Source: Cherax quadricarinatus (Eukaryota > Arthropoda > Malacostraca > Decapoda > Parastacidae). From it: a stretch of DNA of 64,000 nt. Where the stretch lies: the NCBI RefSeq assembly GCF_038502225.1, contig NC_091325.1:31796011-31860010 (forward strand). Reading direction: 5' to 3'. Shown piece after piece: positions 31,578-42,157 of the stretch. Each line of letters starts with the position of its first letter. The stretch's first letter is position 1. A program made the translations under genes and the position numbers. The notes below the pieces were generated by a model that saw nothing but the letters and a program-made list of their open reading frames with translations, had not been told where the DNA came from and ran no database searches.

Positions 31578-34500
31578 GTTTGTTAGTGCTGATGTTTGTT
31601 AGTGCTGATGTTAATGCTGATGTTAGTGCTGATGTTAGTGCTGATGTTTGTTAGTGCTGATGTTTGTTAGTGCTGATGTTAATGCTGATGTTAGTGCTGA
31701 TGTTAGTGCTGATGTTTGTTAGTGCTGATGTTTGTTAGTGCTGATGTTTGTTAGTGCTGATGTTTGTTAGTGCTGATGTTTGTTAGTGCTGATGTTTGTT
31801 AGTGCTGATGTTAATGCTGATGTTAGTGCTGATGTTAGTGCTGATGTTTGTTAGTGCTGATGTTTGTTAGTGCTGATGTTAATGCTGATGTTAGTGCTGA
31901 TGTTAGTGCTGATGTTTGTTAGTGCTGATGTTTGTTAGTGCTGATGTTAATGCTGATGTTAGTGCTGATGTTAGTGCTGATGTTTGTTAGTGCTGATGTT
32001 TGTTAGTGCTGATGTTTGTTAGTGCTGATGTTTGTTAGTGCTGATGTTTGTTAGTGCTGATGTTTGTTAGTGCTGATGTTAATGCTGATGTTAGTGCTGA
32101 TGTTAGTGCTGATGTTTGTTAGTGCTGATGTTTGTTAGTGCTGATGTTAATGCTGATGTTAGTGCTGATGTTAGTGCTGATGTTTGTTAGTGCTGATGTT
32201 AGTGCTGATGTTTGTTAGTGCTGATGTTAGTGCTGATGTTTGTTAGTGCTGATGATAGTGCTGATGTTTGTTAGTGCTGATGTTTGTTAGTGCTGATGTT
32301 TGTTAGTGCTGATGATAGTGCTGATGTTTGTTAGTGCTGATGTTTGTTAGTGCTGATGTTTGTTAGTGCTGATGATAGTGCTGATGTTTGTTAGTGCTGA
32401 TGTTTGTTAGTGCTGATGATAGTGCTGATGTTTGTTAGTGCTGATGTTTGTTAGTGCTGATGTTTGTTAGTGCTGATGATAGTGCTGATGTTTGTTAGTG
32501 CTGATGTTTGTTAGTGCTGATGTTTGTTAGTGCTGATGTTAGTGCTGATGTTTGTTAGTGCTGATGTTTGTTAGTGCTGATGATAGTGCTGATGTTTGTT
32601 AGTGCTGATGTTAGTGCTGATGTTTGTTAGTGCTGATGTTTGTTAGTGCTGATGATAGTGCTGATGTTTGTTATTGCTGATGTTTGTTAGTGCTGATGTT
32701 AGTGCTGATGTTAGTGCTGATGTTAGTGCTGATGATAGTGCTGATGTTTGTTAATGCTGATGTTTGTTAGTGCTGATGTTTGTTAGTGCTGATGTTAGTG
32801 CTGATGTTAGTGCTGATGTTTGTTAGTGCTGATGTTAGTGCTGATGATAGTGCTGATGTTTGTTAGTGCTGATGTTTGTTAGTGCTGATGTTAGTGCTGA
32901 TGTTTGTTAGTGCTGATGTTAGTGCTGATGTTAATGTTGATGTTTGTTAGTGCTGATGTTAGTGCTGATGATAGTGCTGATGTTTGTTAGTGCTGATGTT
33001 TGTTAGTGCTGATGTTTGTTAGTGCTGATGTTAGTGCTGATGTTTGTTAGTGCTGATGTTAGTGCTGATGTTAGTGCTGATGTTTGTTAGTGCTGACGTT
33101 AGTGCTGATGTTAGTGCTGATGTTTGTTAGTGCTGATGTTAGTGCTGATGTTTGTTAGTGCTGATGTTAGTGCTGTTTGTTACTGCTGATGTTAGTGCTG
33201 ATGTTTGTTAGTGCTGATGTTTGTTAGTGCTGATGTTAGTGCTGATGTGTGTTAGTGCTGATGTTAGTGCTGATGTTTGTTAGTGCTGATGTTTGTTAGT
33301 GCTGATGTTAATGCTGATGTTTGTTAGTGCTGATGTTAGTGCTGATGTTTGTTAGTGCTGATGTTAGTGCTGATGTTTGTTAGTTCTGATGTTTGTTAGT
33401 TCTGATGTTAGTGCTGATGTTTGTTAGTGCTGATGTTTGTTAGTGCTGATGTTTGTTAGTGCTGATGTTAGTGATGATGTTTGTTAGTGCTGATGTTTGT
33501 TAGTGCTGATGTTAGTGCTGATGTTAGTGCTGATGTTTGTTAGTGCTGATGTGTGTTAGTGCTGATGTTTGTTAGTGCTGATGTTAGTGCTGATGTTTGT
33601 TAGTGCTGATGTTTGTTAGTGCTGATGTTAGTGCTGATGTTTGTTAGTGCTGATGTTAGTGCTGATGTTAGTGCTGATGTTTGTTAGTGCTGATGTTTGT
33701 TAGTGCTGATGTTAGTGCTGATGTTAGTGCTGATGTTAGTGCTGATGTTTGTTAGTGCTGATGTTAGTGCTGATGTTTGTTAGTGCTGATGTTAGTGCTG
33801 ATGTTTGTTAGTGCTGATGTTAGTGCTGATGTTTGTTAGTGCTGATGTTAGTGCTGATGTTTGTTAGTGCTGATGTTAGTGCTGATGTTAGTGCTGATGT
33901 TAGTGCTGATGTTAGTGCTGATGTTTGTTAGTGCTGATGTTAGTGCTGATGTTTGTTAGTGCTGATGTTAGTGCTGATGTTTGTTAGTGCTGATGTTAGT
34001 GCTGATGTTTGTTAGTGCTGATGTTAGTGCTGATGTTTGTTAGTGCTGATGTTTGTTAGTGCTGATGTTTGTTAGTGCTGATGTTTGTTAGTGCTGATGT
34101 TTGTTAGTGCTGATGTTAGTGCTGATGTTAGTGCTGATGTTTGTTAGTGATGATGTTTGTTAGCGCTGATGTTAGTGCTGATGTTAGTGCTGATGTTTGT
34201 TAGTGCTGATGTTAGTGCTGATGTTAGTGCTGATGTTAGTGCTGATGTTTGTTAGTGCTGATGTTAGTGCTGATGTTTGTTAGTGCTGATGTTAGTGCTG
34301 ATGTTTGTTAGTGCTGATGTTAGTGCTGATGTTTGTTAGTGCTGATGTTAGTGCTGATGTTTGTTAGTGCTGATGTTTGTTAGTGCTGATGTTTGTTAGT
34401 GCTGATGTTTGTTAGTGCTGATGTTTGTTTATGCTGATGTTAGTGCTGATGTTAGTGCTGATGTTTGTTAGTGCTGATGTTAGTGCTGATGTTTGTTAGT

Positions 34501-35027
34501 GCTGATGTTAGTGCTGATGTTTGTTAGTGCTGATGTTTGTTAGTGCTGATGTTAGTGCTGATGTAAGTGCTGATGTTTGTTAGTGCTGATGTTTGTTAGT
34601 GCTGATGTTTGCTAGTGCTGATGTTAGTGCTGATGTTTGTTAGTGCTGATGTTTGTTAGTGCTGATGTTTGTTAGTGCTGATGTTTGTTAGTGCTGATGT
34701 TAGTGCTGATGTTAGTGCTGATGTTTGTTAGTGCTGATGTTAGTGCTGATGTTAGTGCTGATGTTTGTTAGTGCTGATGTTAGTGCTGATGTTAGTGCTG
34801 ATGTTAGTGCTGATGTTAGTGCTGATGTTTGTTAGTGCTGATGTTAGTGCTGATGTTTGTTAGTGCTGATGTTAGTGCTGTTAGTGCTGATGTTAGTGTT
34901 GATGTTAGTGCTGATGTTTGTTAGTGCTGATGTTAGCGCTGATGTTAGTGCTGATGTTTGTTAGTGCTGATGTTAGTGCTGTTAGTGCTGATGTTAGTGT
35001 TGATGTTAGTGCTGATGTTTGTTAGTG
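31578..35027. repeat. Mixed 12/16-bp minisatellite (3.45 kb) with higher-order structure
   Basis: Every copy is TTAGTGCTGATG (12 bases), optionally preceded by TTTG (16 bases). The two types alternate in many orders. A TTAATG variant marks the left part at 31611, 31679, 31811, 31879, 31947, 32079 and 32147. The spacings 68, 132, 68, 68, 132, 68 show a 268-bp super-repeat. A GATGATAG variant marks the next part (about 32250-32990). The right end has TTAGCGC and truncated GCTGTTAG copies. No coding. Confidence 0.96.
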
Positions 35028-36211
35028 GAACGTCAAAGTTTTTCATCTGACTGGCATTAAACATCAAACGTTTATAATAACAATAATCCAGTTTTCCTTC
35101 AATCTGGGCGTTTTAAATACCACTTTGCCAATTTTCTTTAAAAAGTTTTATCAAATTGGATTTTGCTAAAAAAAAAAAATTCTAATATGTTTTCTAACAA
35201 GATTATCGTTAATTTTATACTGAATAGAGCCGAGAAAAGAAAGTTTAGAGATATTAAAGACTCTCATATTTTATAGATTTAAAATTTCAAGTATATAACG
35301 AACTCTTAAATATTTAATGTTTATATGCTAGAGCTTGAGCTCTATTAGAAATAATATAGAGGAATGACTCACGAAATAGTAATAAAACGATTTCAAATAA
35401 ACTGCGAATCGTTCACGTTTCCCTAAGAGCCGCCGGGGGTTCAAATCTGACCCGTTCTGTGGTTTGTTTATATAGGAAGTGTATAGCAATAATGTATAGA
35501 AACAGCTGTCTGGTCTTCCAGTAACGTAAAGCTTTCATTTACAACTTAACAATGTTGTATTCACTTGGCTTCAACTTTAACCTTGGTGAATTAAAAGAAT
35601 GGAATAATTTAAGTAACAATTGGTTAGTGCAGGTGTCCCTCCTCGCTTCCAGGTGATGACTGCAGAAAACCTCTTCTGATCGCCTTAAAAATTTCACCAC
35701 TGGTGTATCTCAGGTGGAAGTTGGAAGTGTCGACAAAGAATGCAGAGGCCATTTTGACACTTTTAATTTCAAATTGGAAAAGAAATATTTTGCGTTAAAT
35801 AACTGGATTACGCTTTTTTATTATCATACTTTGATACTAGTGACGAAGAATTTGATCCAAGGAATTAGACTTTTAGTCTTCCATGGATCGAGTGTGAATG
35901 CCTCTCATCTCACAGATGCTATACTACCCAGACCGGTATAGCGCTTTTCCCCGATTGTAATAAAACAAATGTTGAAATTGCCCGAAGTTAAACATACTTA
36001 ACGTACTTTTTAGCTCCATAACCTATAAGTACTCTTATTGACAGTATAATATAGATGAAGGATGTTTTTTGGTATAGGTTTTATAGGTGTGTATTTTATC
36101 GGATTCTGTGCACTAACTGAACTCATTTACTGGACGGTTGCCAGTGTTGACTTGTTTTCTTCCTACGAAGGAAGAACTTGATTTAAGGTGTGAGCTTTTA
36201 ACTGACCAGGT
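35028..36211. other. AT-rich spacer with one degenerate SINE head
   Basis: A tRNA-derived trace lies at about 35425-35470 (GGGGGTTCAAATCTGACCC then GTGGTTTGTTTA). It is similar to the SINE bodies at 36.2-36.5 kb but lacks the A-box half. The rest shows nothing I can identify. A 75-codon frame at 35714-35941 has no recognisable domain. Confidence 0.5.
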
Positions 36212-36563
36212 TTATTACTCAAACCATACCACGGGTGGGGTTTGAACCCGCGGTTAGAGAGTCTCAGAACTCCAGACCTTATCGTTAGCCACTGGACCAG
36301 CTAGCCACAATAAGATTCATCCAACTAGGTATATTTCTACACCATAGGTAGGTTAGCATAGACACCACTGTGACCACAAATGCAACCTTCCTGTATGTGT
36401 ATAAATATACCTAGTTGAATGAATCATACTGTGGCTAGATGGTCCAGTGGCTAACGCGACGGTCTGGAGTCGGAGACTCTGATCGCGGGTTCAAACTCCA
36501 CCCGTGGTATGGTTTGTTTGCAATCGCATCATTACGATTTCGTGAGTAAAGTTATTACTCAAA
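36212..36563. mobile_element. Inverted dimer of tRNA-derived SINE with 12-bp target duplication
   Basis: TTATTACTCAAA occurs at 36212-36223 and 36552-36563. Between them, a minus-strand SINE head (about 36224-36350) faces a plus-strand SINE (about 36400-36551) across a short spacer. The right arm has an A box at about 36440-36456, a B box GGTTCAAACTC at 36488-36498, then CCCGTGGTATGGTTTGTTTG and CATTACGATTTCGTGA. The arms are also complementary in the ~35 bases next to the spacer (CTAGGTATATTT with AAATATACCTAG). Neither arm is an intact tRNA gene. Confidence 0.85.
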
Positions 36564-36617
36564 TTGTTTTCCATAACATAACTGACGAATAACTCTTCTG
36601 ATCAGAAATAAGTTACA

Positions 36618-37925
36618 GTACTCACCTAATTGTGGTTGCAGGGGTCGAGACTCAGTTCATGGCCCCGCCTCTTCACCGAGTGCTACTAGGTCCTCTCTCT
36701 CCCTGCTCCATGAGCTTCATCATACCTCATCTTAAAGCTGTGCATGGTTCCTACCTCCACTGCCTCACTTGTTAGACTCTTCCACTTCCTGACTACTCTC
36801 TGACTGAAGAAATACTTCCTAACATCCCTTTGATTCATCTGGGTCTTCTACTTCCAATTGTGACCTCTTGTTTCTGTGTCCCAACTCTGAAACATCTCGT
36901 CTCTGTCCACTTTGTCTATTCCACGCAGTATTTTATATGTCGTTATCATGTCTCCCCTGACCCTCCTGTCCTCCAGTGTCGTCAGGCCGATTTCCCTTAA
37001 CCTTTCTTCATAGGACATTCCCCTTAGCTCTGGAAATAACCTTGTCGCAAACCTTTGCACTTTCTCTAATTTCTTGACGTGCTTGATCAAGTGTGGGTTC
37101 CAAACAGGTGCTGCATACTCCAGTACGAGCCTGACGTACACGGTGTACAGTTTCTTGAACGATTCATTACTAAGGTATCGGAATGCTGTTCTCAGGTTTG
37201 CCAGGCACCCATATTCTGCAGCAGTTATCTGGTTGATGTGTGCTTCCGGAGACATGCTCGGTGTTATACTCACCCCAAGATCCTTCTCCTTGAGCAAGGT
37301 CTGCAGTCTTTGGCCACTTAGCCTATACTCCGTCTGCGGTCTTCTTTGCCATTCCCCGATCTTCATGACTTTGCATTTGGCGGGGTTAAATTCGAGAAGC
37401 CAGTTGCTGGACCAGGTGTCCAGTCTGTCCAGGTCTCTTTGAAGTCCTACCCGGTCCTCATCTGATTTAATTCTATTCATTAACTTCACATCATCTGCAA
37501 ACAGGGACACTTCTGAGTCTAACCCTTCCATCATGTCATTCACATATACCAAAAATTGCACTGGTCCTAGCACCGACCCCTGTGGGACCCCGCTCGTCAC
37601 AGGTGTCCACTGTGATACCTCATCATGTACCATGACTCGTTGTTGCCTCCCTGTCAGGTATTCTCTAATCCATTGCAGTGCCCTTCTTGTTTTACGCGCC
37701 TGATCCTCTAGCTTCTGCACTAATCTCTTGTGAGGAACTGTGTTGAAGGCCTTCTTGCAGTCCAAGAAAATGCAATCAACCCACCCCTCTGTCTCGTGTC
37801 TTCTGTTACTTTATCATAAAACTACAGAAGTTTTGTGACACAGATTTTGCCTTCCATGAGTCCATGCTGGTTGTCGTTTATACACTTGTTACATTCCAGG
37901 TGCTCCACCACTCTCCTGGTTGTCA
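36618..37925 (-). pseudogene. LINE family alpha, copy J: 5'-truncated RT, C-terminal domain and 3' UTR
   Basis: Minus strand. An open frame covers about 306 codons from the motif-A block (DCKKAFNTVPHKRL, about 37728-37765) to a stop at 36848. It includes [20 protein letters not shown], the intact FADDVKLM box (about 37481-37502), WLLEFNPAKCKVMKIG and YAAPVWNPH. Upstream (about 37800-37925) the HGF...CVTKLL and YDKVTE blocks lie in a different frame and include a TAG, again with a -1 step into motif A. The 3' end at 36618 reads AATTAGGTGAGTACTG on the minus strand. Truncated at about 37925. Confidence 0.87.
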
Positions 37926-38552
37926 TAGATTAAATATAAGTAAATGTAAATTAATATAAACATATGTGCTTATAATATGTGTATGCCCTTGAGCCCTATG
38001 TAAAGAGTTGAATATTATATACACGAAGCCTAAATAAAAAAATATGTACGGAATTGCTTGCTAGCTTCATAACATAGTTGATTCTTTTAATTCTGGCCAC
38101 TCTTACTTAGAGAGAAATTTTCATTGGTTTTGCTTTGTCTTGGTCCCAATTTATATTTTTATGTAAGAATTTTTTAAAACTGAAATAACTTTTTTCAGCT
38201 GATATATGTTTTAGTGTTTTTTCTGAGTATTTTAACACTTTAATTATAATAAATTGGCTTTGCAGTGACTGAGTTGCTTTAAATTTAATGTGTTATTGAA
38301 TTTTAGAATAATAATGTTTCTGAGATAAGAAGAGAATGTCTCATTCTCTTCTAATTTGTCATTTTCTGAAGAAATTGGGATATCAGATATGTTTTGATAA
38401 CTTATGAATGCCTCTGTCGATTCTCTTCAGATCTGTAGTGATCATAATTATCTGCATTGTAAATTTATACCTCACTCAGATATTTCCAGTGAACTGCGGT
38501 TATATTACACAGGAATTCCTTTCTTTGACTGTACAGTAAACAAGTACATCTA
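37926..38552. other. No recognised feature
   Basis: Strongly AT-rich sequence with no gene I can support. Confidence 0.6.

Positions 38553-38588
<36 letters not shown>
38553..38588. repeat. (ATT)n microsatellite
   Basis: About twelve ATT units, continuing imperfectly to 38640. Confidence 0.93.
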
Positions 38589-38640
38589 GTTATTATTTCA
38601 GTTGTTAAAATTATTTGTTATTATAATAATGATTACAAAT

Positions 38641-38722
38641 CATACCATGGGTGGGGTTTGAACCCGCGATCAGAGAGTCTCAAAACTCCAGACCGACGCG
38701 TTAGCCACTGAGCCAGCAAGGA
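38641..38722 (-). mobile_element. tRNA-derived SINE head
   Basis: Minus-strand copy of the SINE head: plus-strand CATACCATGGGTGGGGTTTG, then GAACCCGCGATCAGAGAGTC, then GTTAGCCACTGAGCCAGC. The inverse of GGTTCAAACCC marks the B box. It lies immediately left of a LINE fragment and faces a plus-strand partner at 39848-39945. Confidence 0.75.
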
Positions 38723-38727
38723 TGTTT

Positions 38728-39357
38728 TGCATCAACCATCGAAGATAAAGGGGGTATCTCCATCACAGGAACACCTGTAGCCATTAGAAATCCTAACAAG
38801 ATCTTGGGATATGAAATAGACAGGCTGCTCCACTCAACATCTCACGTCAATAAAAAGATCAACATAGCCAAAGCCGGTCTTAGCAGTCACTTTAGATTTA
38901 ATGAAGCCCCAACATATGTCAAAAAACATCTGTATAAAATGATAAGACCAACACTTGAATACCCATGTGTCCCAATGTCGTTAACAACAAAGACTAACAT
39001 GCTAAAGTTGCAGAATAGAGCTCTCCGCTTTATTACGGGTACCAGGAGGAGAGACAGAGTTAAAATGGCAGATTTACACGTACAACAGGATATTACTGCC
39101 TTGATACCCTGAAGAAGAAACAACTCTGTGCAATGCAAGAACTCTACAGGCCAGATAGAGAACATCCTCTCCAAGTTGTAAATACCACGGATTATATCAT
39201 CAATACTCCTCCTCACAGGACTCAAAGAATGACTCTCCCACAGAGGTTTCGTCGCTTAATCCACAAAGACGATTACCATCGACCAATAATCTTGAGCAAC
39301 CTTCCTGCAGATAAAGATGACTGGATAATACCAGAACCCTTCTATGTTTACTAAGAA
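38728..39357 (+). pseudogene. Jockey-like LINE fragment: RT C-terminal domain
   Basis: The frame from about 38735 shows NKILGYEIDRLLHSTSHVNK, then the YKMIRPTLEYPCVPMSL and KLQNRALRFITGT blocks, which are the thumb and C-terminal region of jockey-clade RTs. After a stop (39110-39112), a second frame carries the rest (REHPLQVVNTTDY, PPHRTQRMTLPQRFRRLI, ending FYVY at 39354). The catalytic part is absent. The left end lies against a SINE head. A fifth LINE family in the window. Confidence 0.85.
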
Positions 39358-39847
39358 AATCATCGCCCCCAGTTAGGGAGACATCTTATATAGCATTCTA
39401 CTGTTAAAATTATGCTACATTTACTATGGCGGGACACCACCTCGTAAGAAGCTGACGTGTCAAGTAATTCTTTACGAATTGTCCAGACAATTATCGCCTT
39501 CATTGTCGTTTAAATATTCGTTGTGCAATGGCAAAAAAAAAAAAATTGCAACTTGTATAATTGCTACCAATTCAGAGTCATGTACTTATATATGTGTTAT
39601 ATTTATGTGACTCTGATGGGTTAGTATTATACCCTTTCAAGAATATTTTATTATCTCACATACACTTTTTAAATTACACCAAAGTGGTTGGGCCACTTAC
39701 CTTTTATATCCTACCTCTCTCCCCCCTCCCACCCTTTTCCAATATTTCTATCCTTACCCATCCTTCTTCCTTACTCATCCTTCTTCCTTACTCATCCTTC
39801 TTCCTTACCCATCTTACCAAAGACTCTGGTCATAAGAAGAAGACAGC
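39358..39847. other. Spacer with a short 16-bp tandem repeat
   Basis: Mostly unrecognised sequence. Between about 39757 and 39816 there are 3-4 copies of CATCCTTCTTCCTTAC. Possibly the 3' UTR of the jockey-like element, but no poly(A) or terminus is clear. Confidence 0.5.
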
Positions 39848-39945
39848 AAGCGTCGGTCTGGAGTTTTGAGACTCTCTGATCGTGGGTTCTACCCGTGGTA
39901 AGGCTTGTTTGCAATCGTGTCATTACGATTTCATGAATCAAGTTA
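39848..39945 (+). mobile_element. tRNA-derived SINE, 5'-truncated
   Basis: It begins CGTCGGTCTGGAGTTTTGAG (anticodon-arm region), continues through a shortened B box (GTGGGTTCTACCCGTGG) and the body TTGTTTGCAATCGTGTCATT to about 39940. The tRNA A box is missing. Opposite in orientation to 38641-38722. Confidence 0.75.
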
Positions 39946-40988
39946 ATTATTATTACAATTATTACTGTAATTATTAATTATTCCTGAAGTCGTACCGTTA
40001 AGTAGTTGTCATATTTTTTTTTTATCTCTGGAAAGTTACGTTTCAGAATATCAACTCTTTACTTATTAAATTACCTTATAACTCAAGTTGTATAACCCAT
40101 TCCAGGATTCCTTGAATAATTCCGATAACTTTCCAAGCTCTGCGGTTTTACTTCAAGTGTTCTAGAAAGGTTTTTCCTCCTTAGTGATGGCTGAAAGTGA
40201 AAGTAAAATGAACGTAACGTATAAAATATCCTGGAATACATATTACCGTTATACCACGGAAAGAATATCTGAGTATATGTTTTACAAATGGCTTCAATAT
40301 ATGGTTATGGTTATGGTGGTATAGAGTACACACAATTTGGTCATTAAAACACTGTACAACACTCATTAATTATCAACGATATTTTGGTACAGTGGATATC
40401 TTCGATAATTTTTTTGGCTGACCACTAAATAAGAGTTTTTAGGGTTGGCGAGGGATTTACCCAGTATTTTTAATACACTCCCTCTTAATAATAACATTGT
40501 TACTTCTACTAGCGGGCTCCGCCTGTCCTCTCATCAAGATTATCTGTGTTTCACCTTTGACAGTATATGTCTTCATCATCACGTTGTTGCAGACTGTGTT
40601 GCAAAACGCTTCTTCTAACTCAGGGACTGACCGTCGCAAAACTACGTCATCGAGACTGATGGACTGATTGTATCGTCTTTACATCTCTACTGCTTCTGCT
40701 GCCTACTGTATAGGCGAAACGTTACAGAATAAAGATGTCTAACTGTTGAACATGAGGTTTTGTTTGGACAAATATGTGAATATACTGAGAGAGAACAAAT
40801 GAATCATGGGAATGCGTGTTAACTGCTGAATACTTCTTTTGATTGGCTATAATTTTTCTGTGATGAAATGTTATTGGGCTGAATTAGTTCCAGTTGGCTA
40901 AATTTATTATATAAACTAATAAATTGTTATACTGATTTGCATTCAGTAAATAATTAGCTTCAAAATATTAACACTAAGTCATTCGATG
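39946..40988. other. AT-rich spacer with a Penelope-terminus-like motif
   Basis: At 40714-40740 GCGAAACGTT is followed within a few bases by AATAAAGATGTC. This is close to the GCGAAACGTT...AATAAATGTC in each arm of the palindrome at 4.5-4.7 kb. It may mark the end of a decayed Penelope-like element (about 40540-40760). I see no coding remnant. The rest is unrecognised. Confidence 0.4.
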
Positions 40989-42157
40989 GCAGGGATTATA
41001 ACTTCTTATAACAGGGATTATAACTTCTTATATCAGGGATTATAACCTATAACAGGGATTATAACTTCTTATAACAGGGATTATAACTTCTTATAACAGG
41101 GATTATAACTTCTTATAACAGGGATTATAACTTCTTATAACAGGGATTATAACTTCTTATAACAGGGATTATAACTTCTTATAACAGGGATTATAGCCTA
41201 TAACAGGGATTATAACCTATAACAGGGATTATAACCTATAACAGGGATTATAACCTATAACAGGGATTATAACCTATAACAGGGATTATAACCTATAACA
41301 GGGATTATAACCTATAACAGGGATTATAACTTCTTATAACAGGGATTATAACCTATAACAGGGATTATGACTTCTTATAACAGGGATTATAATCTATAAC
41401 AGGGATTATAACCTATAACAGGGATTATAACCTATAACAGAGATTATAACCTATAACAGGGATTATAACTTCTTATAACAGGGATTATAACCTATAACAG
41501 GGATTATAACCTATAACAGGGATTATAACTTCTTATAAGAGGGATTATAACCTATAACAGGGATTATAACCTATAACAGGGATTATAACTTCTTATAACA
41601 GGGATTATAATCTATAACAGGGATTATAACCTATAACAGGGATTATAACCTATAACAGGGATTATAACCTATAACAGGGATTATAACTTCTTATAACAGG
41701 GATTATAACCTATAACAGGGATTATAACTTATAACAGGGATTATAACCTATAAGGTTTATAACTTATAGCAAGGTTTATAACCTATAACAAGGTTTATAA
41801 CCTATAACAAGGTTTATAACACTGGTTTACTATAACAAGGTTTATAACACTGGTTTACTATAACAAGGTTTATAACACTGGTTTACTATAACAAGGTTTA
41901 TAACACTGGTTTACTATAACAAGGTTTATAACCTATATCAAGGTTTATAACCTATAACAGGGTTTATAACCTATAACAAGGTTTATAACCTATAAGGTTT
42001 ATAACCTATAACAAGGTATATAACCTATAACAAGGTTTATAACCTATAACAAGGTTTATAACCTATAACAAGGTTCATAACCTATAACAGGGATTATAAC
42101 CTATAAGAAGGTTTATAACATATAACAGGGATTATAACATATAACAAGGTTTATAAC
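40989..42157. repeat. 19/22-bp minisatellite with internal change of unit
   Basis: The left part is built of GGGATTATAACTTCTTATAA-type (22 bp) and GGGATTATAACCTATAACA (19 bp) units. At about 41757 the leading word changes to AAGGTTTATAAC. Four copies of a 28-bp unit containing CACTGGTTTACTATAAC occur at about 41817-41930. The end mixes both types. About 1.17 kb. Confidence 0.95.

Noticed and set aside
31578..35027. Telomere-like repeat (TTAG words)
   Set aside because: Arthropod telomeres are TTAGG repeats. Here the unit is TTAGTGCTGATG with optional TTTG, and it is internal.
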